Shown here in pieces: positions 35,501 to 46,134 of a stretch of DNA of 64,000 nt. Position 1 is the first letter of the stretch. Each line of letters starts with the position of its first letter. The notes under the pieces are model-generated. The model ran no database searches, was not told where the DNA came from, and was given only the letters and a program-made list of their open reading frames with translations. The DNA lies in the NCBI GenBank assembly GCA_025330725.1, contig JAIWND010000012.1, forward strand, positions 909,181 to 973,180. The letters are read 5' to 3'. The position numbers and the translations under genes were made by a program. The stretch is from Chlamydoabsidia padenii. Taxonomy: Eukaryota > Mucoromycota > Mucoromycetes > Mucorales > Cunninghamellaceae.

Positions 35501-37214
35501 GAATAACAGCGAGAATCACCACCAAAGAGACGTAGAGTACAATGTCAGAAGCAATACAACCAATACTAAAGGTATCAATGGATCCAACCTTGATTAAAGA
35601 CTGCAAACAAGATGCTTCTTCTTCCCACCGACTATCTGATTGACGATAGCCTTGAATGGTTGTTGTCATATCTTTACCAGCAAAAGTAGAAGAATTTTTG
35701 AGGATAGATTGTATGAGTCCATCTTGTAAAACACCAAAGTAGTCGGAAGGCAAGGATTGTAGCAATTTGAGATTGAGGACATCACTAAAAAAAAAGAAAG
35801 AAAGAGAAAGAAGGTTGGTTATTTTGGGGGGGGGACAACATCCGATTTTTTCAAATCCCGCTTTTTTTTTGACATACCCATTGTAAGCCATATACTGATT
35901 GTCCTGATTCAAATCGGTCCAATCATAATACACCCGAGCAGCCTTGTTAAATCCACCACCATCATTTTTCTTTGGTACCCCTTGATTATAAAAAGCATTG
36001 AATTGTTGAGTAGCTGAAGAAGACAGATGACAGCTTGTGTGATTGGTGAATTGAGACGCCGGAGGTGGTACAGTGGAGTTGGGACTAAAAAGTTGACAGG
36101 GGAAGTACACAGGTTGATCGCCTTGTTTAAAAGTGAGGACATTTTTACAAGCGGAGGTATCAATTTGCTGTTGGAATAAAAAAGAAGCATCCATACCACC
36201 ACCATTAAGAGGAGGATACAGTACATTTGTTGTAGAACCTTCTGTGACGCCTGGAATAGCTGGATGTCCATCCCAATCCGCCAACATATAAGCCCAACCA
36301 TGAATGATCATATATCCATTACTGACTTGACCACCGTGTACACTTGTTGGAGGAATAGGACATACCGCTTGAGTAAAACCAAATGTCAGGAAACCAACAA
36401 ATCCCATCACCAGAAGAATCAATGATACCAAACCAATCTTTTCCCGCCATGCATTTTGTGCTGGACCATCAGGGATACCTATAAATTGGAATATATAAGT
36501 ATATATGATATGTGTAATGATAAAGTTTCATCATCGACCCATCTCCATTTGTGTAACCCTAATGATCTTCTTACCTGCACATCGTAGTAATGGTTTAGGT
36601 ATACAACATGTAATCAATAGACAATAAGCAAACCAAGGATGAGGCCATTTTCGCTTGTTTTCATCATCATCAGTCGAATCCATATCATCATCTTCTTCCC
36701 ACGTTTGCTTTTCTTCGCGACCCAAAATACTTTTCCCTCGGCGGAGTAATAAGCCAGTAGAGTCAGCAGCACCAGTGACATCAATTGAGGCTCCAGTTGT
36801 ATTAGTGTCGCCACCAATGAATTGACCTTGACCTTGACCTGTTGTTGTTGTTATTTTACGTTCCACTGATCGCACCGGTAGATGTCCTGTTGTACTTGGT
36901 GCAACCTTATCAGGATCTTGTTTGTTCGCTGCTTGTCGATAATGATACTGTCGATGTGTCTTGTCGATTCTTTCCCGTTCTGGTCGTACCAATGATTTTG
37001 TTCGTTTTGGCGTTTGCTGTTGATCCTTTTGCTGTTGTTTTTGTCCTTGTTCCTGCTGTTGTCGACTATTATTATCATCAGAGTAAGGAATACCACCAAA
37101 TGACATTGTTGGTAAGCCTGCCGTTTCTTCCGTATCAGAAGAAGAACTAAAAGACAGTTCCCTATTCAATGCTGGCTGATATGACGTTTTTTGATTGGAG
37201 ATTGGACGTGCCAT
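32575..37214 (-). CDS. Chitin synthase, class IV-like
   Basis: Seven exons in coding order: 36575-37214, 35878-36478, 35113-35784, 34081-35030, 33711-34002, 33411-33579, 32575-33330; 1359 aa. It polymerises UDP-GlcNAc into chitin at the plasma membrane. A long polar N-terminus (about 190 aa) leads to [20 protein letters not shown] and [20 protein letters not shown] membrane segments, a large extracellular-type loop, another helix ([20 protein letters not shown]) and then the catalytic domain: [39 protein letters not shown] and QRRRW, followed by C-terminal helices. This layout matches division 2, class IV (yeast Chs3) without a myosin motor. There is a cluster of Ser/Asn low-complexity inserts. 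It is divergently transcribed from the epimerase gene across 379 bp. Intron 2 contains an exact element copy. Confidence 0.93.
35850..35860 (+). promoter_or_regulatory. Exact copy of the TTCAAATCCCG element, in a chitin synthase intron
   Basis: Exact 11-mer followed by C, inside intron 2 (35785-35877) of the chitin synthase gene, antisense to it, flanked by T tracts. Confidence 0.3.
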
Positions 37215-37593
37215 ATAATGCCGCTGATATGATTAAACAAATGATAATATAAAGTATATTATGATAATAAAAGTGAATAGAGAAGAGAAGGGGACGATAG
37301 GATATAAAGTAAAAGAAGAGAGAAAGAGAGAGAGGCAAATAAAAAGAAAACAAAAAATCTTTTTTTATATATTTGGGACGGCATTCTATAAATATCTTTT
37401 TCGTCCATTTTCTACCTGAGCTTTTACCGTGTAACTTTTTGTCGGTATTTGAAAAATCAACAAGAAAAGACCGGTGGGGTGGGTCCCCCCCTCTCTCTCT
37501 CTTTTTCCTTTCCATTACTGTTCTCCTAAACACCAACCCCTTTTTACTTTTTATATTTTATTTACCTTTCTTCTTTATTCCATCTAAATTATA
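37215..37593. promoter_or_regulatory. Bidirectional promoter region, chitin synthase and epimerase genes
   Basis: 379 bp between two divergent start codons. It contains purine/pyrimidine-rich tracts and an element variant at 37441-37454 whose bottom strand reads TTTCAAATACCGAC. Confidence 0.5.
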
Positions 37594-38602
37594 ATGACTA
37601 TTGAAGGTAAACCATCAGTCCTCATCCTTGGGGGAACAGATCTTGTCGGTCGCCATCTCGTCCACTATCTCGTCACTCAACAACTGGCTTCTCATATACG
37701 CGTTGCTGATAAAATGTTACCACAGACTGCCTACTTGTCAAAACAACATGAAGAAACTTTTAAAAAAGTGGAATTCAAACAAGCTAATCTTGTCAATCCA
37801 GGTAAGAATTACCAAATGAAAAAGAACTAGTCCAATTCACTCTCTTCTTTACGTAATCTCTCTTCTCATCTAGCTTCCATTGCCTCTTGCTTCCAACAAG
37901 ATGATGGTAAAGAGTTTGACTATGTATTCAACTTTGCCGCTGAATGCAAGTACTCTCAAGTGGACGAAGTGTATCAAGACCGTATTATGAACCTCTCTGT
38001 AAACTGTGCAAAAGAAGCTGCCAAACGTAAAATTAAGGTCTATATTATGCTATCGACAGCTGAAGTATATGATAGTGATCAGGTAATTAAATATGTTATT
38101 TAATAATGGAATTAACTAATAACTTTAATTTATATCATCAACTGTAGGTGGCATCAAAGGAATCATCGAAAATTAAACCATGGACCATCGTTGCGAAATA
38201 CAAGTACAAAGCTGAAGAACAACTAAAGAAGATGGAAGGGTAATATGGATATGGATGATAAAATAGCTTGAAATACTAACTTGTGTATTCTTCTTCTTTA
38301 TAGGTTGAATTTGATTATTATTCGACCTGCTGTTACTTATGGACCAGGAGCGAATACTGGATTGACTCCTCGTTTGATTATTGGACGGGTCTACAAGTAT
38401 TTGAATGAGGAAATGACTTTACTTTGGTCCAAGGATTTAAAACTGAATACTGTGCATGTAAACGATGTGTCTAGGGCATGCTGGCATTTGGCTTTATGGT
38501 ATAAACCTTCTGATAATAAGGAACCACCTGTATTCAATTTAGCTGATAAACAAGATACTGGTAAGTTAATGGGGATGCATTTACTGATCTAGATAACTAA
38601 CT

Positions 38603-38633
<31 letters not shown>

Positions 38634-39039
38634 GATAATCATAGATCAAGAAACCATTAATACTCATTTACGTGCGATCTTTGGTATTAAAACTGGATAT
38701 CATGGTAGTGTGGTGTCCACTTTTGCAAAGGTAAGCCATTATATAATGATCATCATCATCATTCTAATCCTTTCATTTTAGATGAATCTAAACTCGGTGG
38801 TGGAAGATATCAACGAAAAGCATTTACAACCATGGGCTGATATCTTGAAAGCCAATAATATCCAACACTCACCGTTATCACCTTATTTGGACCCTGAATT
38901 ACTTTACAACAATGCCATCTCTGTAAACGGTAGCGCCATCGAAGATCAAACTGGATTCAAGTATTCTGTGCCTTACTTAACTCAAGCCAACTTGCAACAG
39001 ATCATTGATGAATTCAAGGAAATGGGACTTTGGCCATAG
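37594..39039 (+). CDS. NAD(P)-dependent epimerase/dehydratase-like protein
   Basis: Six exons: 37594-37801, 37874-38082, 38148-38239, 38304-38560, 38645-38730, 38782-39039; 369 aa. The N-terminus VLILGGTDLVGRHLVHYL is the glycine-rich Rossmann loop of extended short-chain dehydrogenases. FNFAAECKYSQVDEVYQ, MLSTAEVYDS and LIIIRPAVTYGPGANTG follow in the family order, with a YKYKAEEQLKK segment at the place of the catalytic YxxxK. No signal peptide or membrane segment is seen. Substrate cannot be told: sugar nucleotide or other small carbonyl compounds are both possible. Divergent placement with chitin synthase could hint at cell-wall precursor metabolism, but that is only inference. Confidence 0.8.
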
Positions 39040-39945
39040 GAACCTAGTAATAGTATAACTTGTTTTAGACTGGGTGGGTGGTATCTTACCAGTAGTATAG
39101 CTTATTAACTGGTGCTGTAGATGGATGATTTTTTTTTTTTAAACCTTTGTCAAATAAACATATTTTTATTCTTTGATTAATAACAACTAGTCTTTTACAC
39201 ACAATGTCTCTGACATGGACCTCTTTTTTGATTGGCTCACATGTTTTATTGTAATTTGCTCCCCCTGAGATCTGTATATCCTGGTATTGTTCATTTGAAT
39301 AATCGTCGGGTCAATCTTTTAAAAGAAGAGTAACCTAAAAAAGTAACCTAAGCGTCATGAACTACCTTGGCACTCTAACTAAATGATAAAAGTAGATCGA
39401 TTACACACATCAGATTTCAACCTCCGGTATAGACCAACTAACCACAAGCCAATTTCGTCACTTTTTCATGCATGAACCTCATACTGAAGTTGCATCCCTT
39501 TTCTTTTTTTTTTTTATCTAAAGATAAGAATATGATGTAACTGACTCATGACAATTTACTTGGTTTTGTGAAGGCTTTGTATGTATCAGAGCCTTTTCAG
39601 AAAAGCATGAGCAATGGGAAAAAAAAAAAAAAAAGTCGGGATTTGAATTTTAGGATTGACTTGATGGCTCTTGGTGGGAGGGGAATCCTTCTTCTTTCCA
39701 TTCGACAACAAAATCAAATAGACCAATGGCAAAGGATGTATCAAAAACGATGAAAAAAGTAGCAAGTATTGATAAAAAGTGGTCTAGTTTGTTTGTGGTA
39801 ATAGAATGTGCTAGTAATGGATGGTATTATATCATTCAGAAACTAGACTAAAAAAAGGAAACCAAAAAGACATATAAAGCAGCAACTAATTGGCCCTCTT
39901 CTTCCATTCCATAGTATTACAACTTTATACAACTAAAATAACAAT
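39040..39945. other. Intergenic region upstream of the Vip1-like gene
   Basis: AT-rich, no supported gene. An exact element copy lies on the bottom strand at 39637-39647, directly after a 16-A run and 299 bp before the next start codon; a GATTGGCT (inverted CCAAT) occurs near 39230. Confidence 0.55.
39637..39647 (-). promoter_or_regulatory. Exact copy of the TTCAAATCCCG element, upstream of the Vip1-like gene
   Basis: Top strand CGGGATTTGAA, exact on the bottom strand, 299 bp upstream of the ATG at 39946. Confidence 0.4.
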
Positions 39946-40862
39946 ATGACTCTTACCAACATTGAACCCACACCCAACTTGGTACAAGTAACCAACATTA
40001 GTAAAGAAACCACACAAGATACTCTTCGCGACTTTTTTGCCTTCTGTGGCAAGATCAAAGACTTTGAACTGGAAACAGATGGTGACCAACAAAAGGCTCT
40101 CATCCTATTTGAATCTACCAAAGCTGCCAAGACTGCTGAACTACTAAGCAATGGTAAAGTATAGAAAAAGAAAAAAGACAAGTATAACTCACCACCTATT
40201 TTTTTAATAGCACTTGTTGAAAATAACCATATTCAAGTACAAGGTTACTTCCAAAACACGGGTACTTCTGAACAAGCTAACACCGAAAAGCCACCACCCA
40301 GCGCCAATGCATCAGAAGTGTCACTTGTCAAGGAAGAAGCGGAACTCAACAAGAAGCATCAAGACAACACGGGATCACCAACTGCACCTGAAGAACAAGA
40401 TAAAAAGACAGTATCGAATATTATGGCTGAAATCTTATCATCTGGCTATATTCTAGGGGATCAAGTCTTGGCAAAAGGTATTGATTTCGATCACAGGTAC
40501 GGTGTCAGGGAAAAGGTGAATCGATACTTTGAACAGATTCGAAAGAACCTGCAAGTATGGAATGAACAATACAAGGTGACGGAAAAGGCTAGTGAAATGG
40601 AACAACGCATGGGATTACAACAGAAACAAAAGGTGGCTACCGACAGGGCTCAAGATTGGTTGCAAAATAATCCTACTGGTCAAAAAGTGTCTGGTCTCGT
40701 CACTCAATTCTCTCAACATATTACGGATTTACATAATGAAGCCAGGCGTTTAATGGTAAGTAACCTTCCTTGTATATGTATTGTCTCTAACTGTCTCTCT
40801 TTCTTTATTAATAGTCCGTGCGACAAAATGATCCTCAAACTAAAAATAATGGTACTGTATAA
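39946..40862 (+). CDS. Vip1-like RNA-recognition-motif protein
   Basis: Three exons: 39946-40153, 40211-40755, 40815-40862; 266 aa. Residues about 11-88 form an RRM with VQVTNISKETTQDTLRDFFAFCGKI (RNP2 side) and QKALILFESTKAAKTAELL (RNP1 side, degenerate), then IQVQGY. The middle is charged and Gln-rich, and the last third (LGDQVLAKGIDFDHRYGVREKVNRYFEQI) is a long helix. This architecture matches fungal Vip1 and the plant BPA1-like family, thought to bind RNA and act in stress signalling. No transmembrane or targeting signal. Start is the first ATG, immediately after a purine-rich leader. Confidence 0.8.
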
Positions 40863-41378
40863 TTAGGAATAGAACATAGGGAATAACTAGACATTGTAAT
40901 AAATAAATAAATACCATCCTTTGTTGGGATATCTCCTTCTTTTAATTGGTTGTCATTGTTATGGTTGGGGGGGTGATATATCATATGATACTTTGGTATT
41001 GTTTGTATAAAGTGGGCTGATTGGGGGTTTTATGATTAGGCGTTGGCATGAATCGCCTGATGCCTCTTTACTTTGGGCAAAATGCCGAATCACGTTATGA
41101 TATTGAAATATAAACCTTGATATGATTTATTTTTTTTCTGCACCACACATTGATGTCTTGTGAGTACAACCAAGCAAATGAAGATCAATGAAAGAGTTTT
41201 CACCAATGTCACTAGGACAAACCATACGGGTGGTCGGAAGAGACCCGCCTAGTATGATTTCATCTACCGCTTGACGCATGAAATCTGCGAAAAGAAACAC
41301 ATATAAACCAATCTATTTTTTCTTTCTTTTTTCACTTCTTCTTCTTCTTCATCTCATTCTTTCTTTATCTCTGATAAA
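40863..41378. other. Intergenic region upstream of the zinc finger gene
   Basis: No gene seen. A small inverted repeat AGGCG...CGCCT occurs at about 41039-41060, and a pyrimidine-rich tract at 41320-41370 precedes the next start. Confidence 0.5.
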
Positions 41379-42437
41379 ATGTCTCTACTAGATTTATCTA
41401 CTGTCACTTCTATAAAACATGATCTCGATGGTTATGTACCTGATCAAACGCATTGTAAGTAATCCTTCTGCGGCGGCGTTTGAAAAATGATTTTCCGCTA
41501 ATGGCCCTTTTTCTTGTTTGTTATCCTGTAGTCGAGTCTGATATTGTTGCGACAAATCAGATACCCTGTTGGATATCAAATAAACTAAACAATGTTATTC
41601 CATTATGGCCAAATGTTTATAATGAAAGATTGTCTCCCCTACTTTCTCATCAACATCATCTTCATCAGCATCAGCATCATTTGTCACCATTCGATGAAGG
41701 AGGCTCATCAAATGGTGCCACACCTGATTTACTATCTGCATTACACTCTCCTTTTAATATCACATTATCATCATCACCCTCTGTATCGGTTAGTTCCACT
41801 CTTCCTTCTCCTATCAATAATAACCACAACAGCAATGCCTGGGTCTCGTCTAGTGTAACCATGGTTTCAACCCCAGACATGCATACATCCCCGCTGACAT
41901 CGCTTCATCATTGGACTCGGGAAGATTTGATTGCACGAGTATATGCATTGGAACAAGAACTAGTTCAACGCAGTTTATTGGAACCTCCAAGACTAGATGG
42001 TTGGCAATGCCGTTGGGGGACATGTGATGTAACGACATCCACTCTCGAGCAACTGACGGATCATCTTTATCGGATCCATGTTGGTAAAGGCAAGGTAAGT
42101 CAATAGAGAAAGGGAAAAAAAAAAGGTATATTCATCATTTTGTTACCTATAGGCAACCTATTACTGTGGATGGACTGGCTGTGGGCGGCACGACAAACCA
42201 TTTACAAAAAGACACAAGATGCATAATCATCTACGAACTCATACTGGGGAAAGACCATTTGTTTGTCGAATCCCAGGATGTCATAAAAGGTTTTCTCGGC
42301 CAGATTCTCTCAGTACTCATCAAAAGACTCACAGTAACATTCGGCCTTTTATTTGCATGGACTGTGGAAAGACTTACTTTCATGCCCGCTCCTTGCGAAA
42401 GCATTTGAAAGCCACTCAACATACTTCCAACAGTTGA
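41379..42437 (+). CDS. C2H2 zinc finger protein, GLI/ZIC-like
   Basis: Three exons: 41379-41454, 41532-42094, 42153-42437; 307 aa. The first 200 residues are Ser/His/Pro-rich with no fold recognised. Four zinc fingers fill the C-terminus: WQCRWGTC...HLYRIH, YYCGWTGC...HNHLRTH, FVCRIPGC...HQKTH and FICMDCGKTY...HLKATQH. The first three have the CxxxxC spacing of GLI/ZIC-type fingers, and a TGERPF linker joins fingers 2 and 3, so it very likely binds DNA in the nucleus. An intron separates fingers 1 and 2. Targets are unknown. Intron 1 contains a GGCGTTTGAA variant of the recurrent element. A related reading is an Aft/Zap-type regulator, but linker and spacing favour GLI-like. Confidence 0.85.
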
Positions 42438-42568
42438 TTCTAGTTTTTTTTTTTTTTTCTTTTTTTTTTAATCTCAATCTATTCAAGATGCTGGATCATC
42501 TCTTTTCATACAATAAACAGACATTAAAGCTGGTTCTCTTTTAGTGATTGCATACCATGTTGGAAATT

Positions 42569-42579
42569 TTCAAATCCCG
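42569..42579 (+). promoter_or_regulatory. Exact copy of the TTCAAATCCCG element, promoter of the coiled-coil gene
   Basis: Exact 11-mer followed by C in AATTTTCAAATCCCGC, 62 bp before the ATG at 42641, same sense. Only 131 bp separate it from the upstream zinc finger stop codon. Confidence 0.45.
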
Positions 42580-42640
42580 CTGTGGGGGATAAATGTTTGA
42601 TTTCTTTTTTCTGTCCCTTCTTCTTTCTTTTTCACTAGCG

Positions 42641-43488
42641 ATGGATGAAATGGAAACAGCATTAACGACGACGACGACGACGACGGCAATGGATACCACA
42701 CCAAACACGACTGATGACAATACTAACCATGATGATTTAACGGAGATAGTCAGCAAAGCATCAAAGGAATTGGCTGACCAATACAAAGTCGACCAAATAG
42801 CAGCACCTTTGGTAATAATAATAATAAAAAAAGAAGACAGACAAGTTGTATACTCATTCACTCGTTCTTCTTTTTTTAGATCAACCATGTACACCAGCAA
42901 GTAACTCAATGTAATAGCCGTATACAAGACACAGAACGAATAGCAAGACAGGTACACGACAACAAAGAATGGTTGATTGATATGAACTAATCACTTTCTT
43001 TTTTTTTGGGGGGGGAAATACAGATACAAACAGATACGCAGTCTTCCCGCGATGCTCTGGCTTCATTACGGCAACAGTCAGATAGTTTAGAACAAGCGTT
43101 TGCATCTATTGATCAACTGGAGGTAACATGGGTATATAAGGGAGACAGTTGTCTGACTTTTTTGGGAGGAATGTAGGTCATCGTCAATCAAATGAACAAC
43201 ACCTTGACCCAAGTAACCGCCAACGTAGACGATATGGAAAAGACGGTTCAGAATAGCATACAACAAAAGTTATCATTACCTATGCCATTCCTTTTTGTAA
43301 TTGAAAAACAACAAGGGATTACAGAATTGATATTAACCCACATTACATCTCTCTCTCTTTTTTTTATTTTTTACTTCTTACTCTAGTCGAAAAGATCGGA
43401 CTCACCTCTTCAACCTTACTTCCCTCCACCTCAACATGTAGATATCCCTTCATCCAAACACTTATTTGATCATTTGGATCGGCCCTAG
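42641..43488 (+). CDS. Small coiled-coil protein, possibly BLOC-1-like
   Basis: Five exons: 42641-42811, 42880-42951, 43024-43122, 43177-43296, 43387-43488; 187 aa. After a Thr-rich start coded by an ACG/GAC triplet run, residues about 30-150 are predicted coiled coil with heptad hydrophobics (VHQQVTQCNSRIQDTERIAR, ALASLRQQSDSLEQAF, VNQMNNTLTQVTANVDDMEK). The C-terminus is Pro-rich. Size and pattern are like small subunits of the BLOC-1 endosomal complex (subunit 4/Cnl1 type), but the sequence evidence is only the coiled coil. SNARE-adaptor or kinetochore small subunits are alternatives. Confidence 0.5.
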
Positions 43489-43687
43489 TTAGTAGTACTT
43501 TATAGTTTCACAATCACTTTTACTTTATTAATAAAACTGGCTTGATTTGACCATACTTTGTTTTTATTGCCTATATTGTATCATATAATTGGATTGATGT
43601 GCTATATGTGTATCTGTTAAACAAGTATGCATCTTGACTTTCTTTAGCAAGCGTATTGGAGGCATCTTTTATCCTTTCGATGCTGGG

Positions 43688-43698
43688 CGGGATTTGAA
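43688..43698 (-). promoter_or_regulatory. Exact copy of the TTCAAATCCCG element
   Basis: Bottom strand GGGTTCAAATCCCGCCC, about 200 bp downstream of the coiled-coil gene stop; not near a known start codon. Confidence 0.3.
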
Positions 43699-44439
43699 CC
43701 CAATATTATTTGTGTGTGTGTGTTGTAAATGACAGTTCCAGTAACAATCTACATTCATCTTAATCGTCACCTGACTTACATTAGGATCTGGGCTTAAGAA
43801 AGTAGTTGGTTGATAATATAGATGAGCAAAACAATGACATTCCTTACCATCATCAAGATGGATTGACGTTTCAATGAGTAGTGGTCAGACAGGCGGAATT
43901 TAAATTAGTTTTACCCACTATCGTGAGATGGGGCATACAAACTTTTAAAATTTCAAACGTCATTCAGCTCCTTTTGGCCTCTTTTTTTCTAATCCCAATC
44001 AGGGGCGACCATTTGACCTTTAGTCAAAGGGAGCAGGAAATATGAAACATACTACTTTATACACATAAAATTCAGTTGTACGTATGCTGCCTGTAAAGCG
44101 ACGACTTACCATAGCAAAGCCGGGGTCGAAGGCTATCTCTTATAAAAGTCAATGTCTTTTAATCCCCATCATAAGAAAAAAAAATTGCAGTAGCAATCTT
44201 GTGCTGGTTGCAGTGGGATTGGATAAAGAAAGGACGACAGGAGGGACCATCTAGCACTCATGGTATTATCATAACCAGACTCTTTTTTGCTAGACGCACG
44301 GAATTTTGGTGTTCGGCGTTTGAAATTGAAGCTTCCTTCCCTCTAAAAAAAAATAAAATAATCCTCCATCGAAAAGGACAGGTAAAGCCATTACAAGCTT
44401 GGACTGGCCGACCCAAGGGTCTTGGAGCTTGAATTTTGC

Positions 44440-44552
44440 TGGAAAATATGTTGGAAATGGGCTATAGTGTCCACATGGCCACTTTAATCATTAGCATCTG
44501 TTTTCAATGGAGCGAGTAGTGCTCTTCCAAATTCCGTGCGTACTTTCCGTGC
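44440..44552 (-). repeat. Partial, inverted copy of the ~235-bp repeat
   Basis: Aligns with the 60.8-61.5 kb units when read on the top strand (TTGGAAAT.GGCTA, CATTAGCATC, ATTCC.GCG anchors) but more diverged. Relative to its two right-hand neighbours it is inverted, giving a head-to-head junction near 44553. Confidence 0.65.
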
Positions 44553-44786
44553 GCCTATGTAGAATGAAAATTGACGCACAAGAACAAACTTATTTCAAAA
44601 TCCGCTTACTCTCGCCTTGAATCTTGGGAGAGCTCTACTGTCTCAATGAACAAGTGATACTAATGACAAAAGTGGCCATTAGCATTCCTTAGCCTATTTC
44701 CAACAAACTTTACATAATGGCCAATATACCAAGTCCACTGTATGGAGCAGTATAGCCTCAAGATTGTTTTATCCTGACTTTTGTAA
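44553..44786 (+). repeat. ~235-bp dispersed repeat, copy A
   Basis: Runs from GAATGAAAATTGACGCACAAG to CTGACTTTTGTAAAA. Shares long identical blocks with copy B and, inverted, with the three copies at 60.8-61.5 kb. Contains TTTCAAAATCCGCTTAC, a degenerate form of the recurrent element. Confidence 0.85.
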
Positions 44787-44799
44787 AAATAAAAAAATA

Positions 44800-45040
44800 A
44801 AATAAAAAAAGTTGCAGAAGGAAAAATTGACCCACAAGACTAAACTTGTTTCAAAACCCGCTTACCCTCGCCTTGAATCTTGGGAGAGCTCTACTAGCTT
44901 AATGAACAAGTGATGCTAATGACAAAAGTAACCATGAGCATTCCACAGCCTATTTCCAACAAACCTTACATAATGGCCATTGTACCAAGTCCACTGTATG
45001 GAGCTATGCAGTCTTACGATCGTTTTAACCTGACTTCCTA
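44800..45040 (+). repeat. ~235-bp dispersed repeat, copy B
   Basis: Direct tandem neighbour of copy A, containing TTTCAAAACCCGCTTACC, AATGGCCATT and AGAGCTCT as in the other copies. Copy A and B are separated by an A-rich spacer. Confidence 0.85.
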
Positions 45041-45450
45041 TAACACTACCCACCATATCCCAATCATTAAAAAACGCTGTAAAGAGTTCAAATGGACGCT
45101 AGTCGGCGGCCTCCTGTCGTTTATTGTACAAAATGATGAGATTTTATTCATACAAATGAATGCGGTGTTTTATTTTGTGGCCCCGATTCTGCATGAATTT
45201 CCCAATCCAGCAAATTAAGTGTCATTGTCAGGGGCATTCTAGGAGAGGAGCAATTTACGTTTAAAAAAAAAATCCAGAGTCTTTCCTGTTTACGTAGATT
45301 CAAATCTCGATTTTTGCAACTTTACCTCTACCCATTTGGTTTATTGAATTGATTGGTTCAGCACCCTTGTTGATGCTTCTATTATTTTCTCACATTGATT
45401 GATGAAAGCACCCCTCTATCTCAACTGACTGATAAGGGTGCTCCTTTATC

Positions 45451-45741
45451 TTATAAAAGGCTGCCATCTCTTCGTTCTCTTTTTTTTTTTTTTCAACCTC
45501 CTATTCAATTGCCTAATTCTCCTTCCTCTCCTTCAAGCTCCTTTGACCAGGTCTCTTTTCTCTCCGCCCTCCTCCTTCCACTTCCCGAATGTGTTCTACC
45601 GAGGCTTCAGCGATTTTCCCAATCAAACATTAATAAAGATACGTGTTCCATCGGATCTGCATCCGTTTTTTTTTTTTTTTTTTTCATTACGATAATGCCT
45701 GGCGAGTTACCGTTCCCCTTACCCTTCACTGCACCAAGTTG
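45451..45741 (+). other. TATA-like box and orphan first-exon candidate
   Basis: TTATAAAAGG at 45451-45460 is followed 235 bp later by an ATG (45695) opening 15 full codons plus two bases, MPGELPFPLPFTAPS then TG, up to a consensus GTAAGT donor at 45742. No in-frame downstream exon could be found, so it is either a truncated gene start or chance. Confidence 0.2.
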
Positions 45742-45975
45742 GTAAGTTTTATCATTTCCATAGACAAAAAGGTTATTAGATAAAACTAGTACTCAAAATG
45801 GTGGGTTTTTCCAATAGATGTTAGTAATAGAAGAGATAAATACAAGTTGTCTATGGTAATTAAAGTCTAGGCGAGTGTCTCCCCGCGTTTTATTAGGTCA
45901 AATTATACATATGATATTATATAAACATAAAAATAAAAAATAAAAGTCTATAGGTAAAGGGGTTCATATAATGTA

Positions 45976-46023
<48 letters not shown>
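45976..46023 (+). repeat. (ACT)16 microsatellite
   Basis: 48 bp of perfect ACT triplets in non-coding DNA just past the 3' end of the RGS gene. Confidence 0.95.
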
Positions 46024-46024
<1 letters not shown>

Positions 46025-46134
46025 TAATGTCAATCAGACATATACATAAATATATAAAAGGGAAGGGAGAAAGAGTTGCATATAAAAATACAGTATGAAT
46101 GTGTCGGGACGTGAATTTGCATAAACCAGGAGAC

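Larger units (their letters stand above)
43489..46134. other. Repeat-rich intergenic region
   Basis: About 2.6 kb with no convincing gene. From left to right: exact element copy at 43688-43698, a (GT)n tract near 43712, AT-rich unique DNA, an inverted-plus-tandem cluster of a ~235-bp repeat (about 44440-45045), a TATA-like TTATAAAAGG at 45451-45460 with a short orphan exon candidate at 45695-45741, and an (ACT)16 microsatellite. Confidence 0.5.

Noticed and set aside
43670..43760. tRNA on the bottom strand from GGGTTCAAATCCCGCCC
   Set aside because: Only four T-stem pairs form and the neighbouring sequence is a (GT)n tract, so no cloverleaf.
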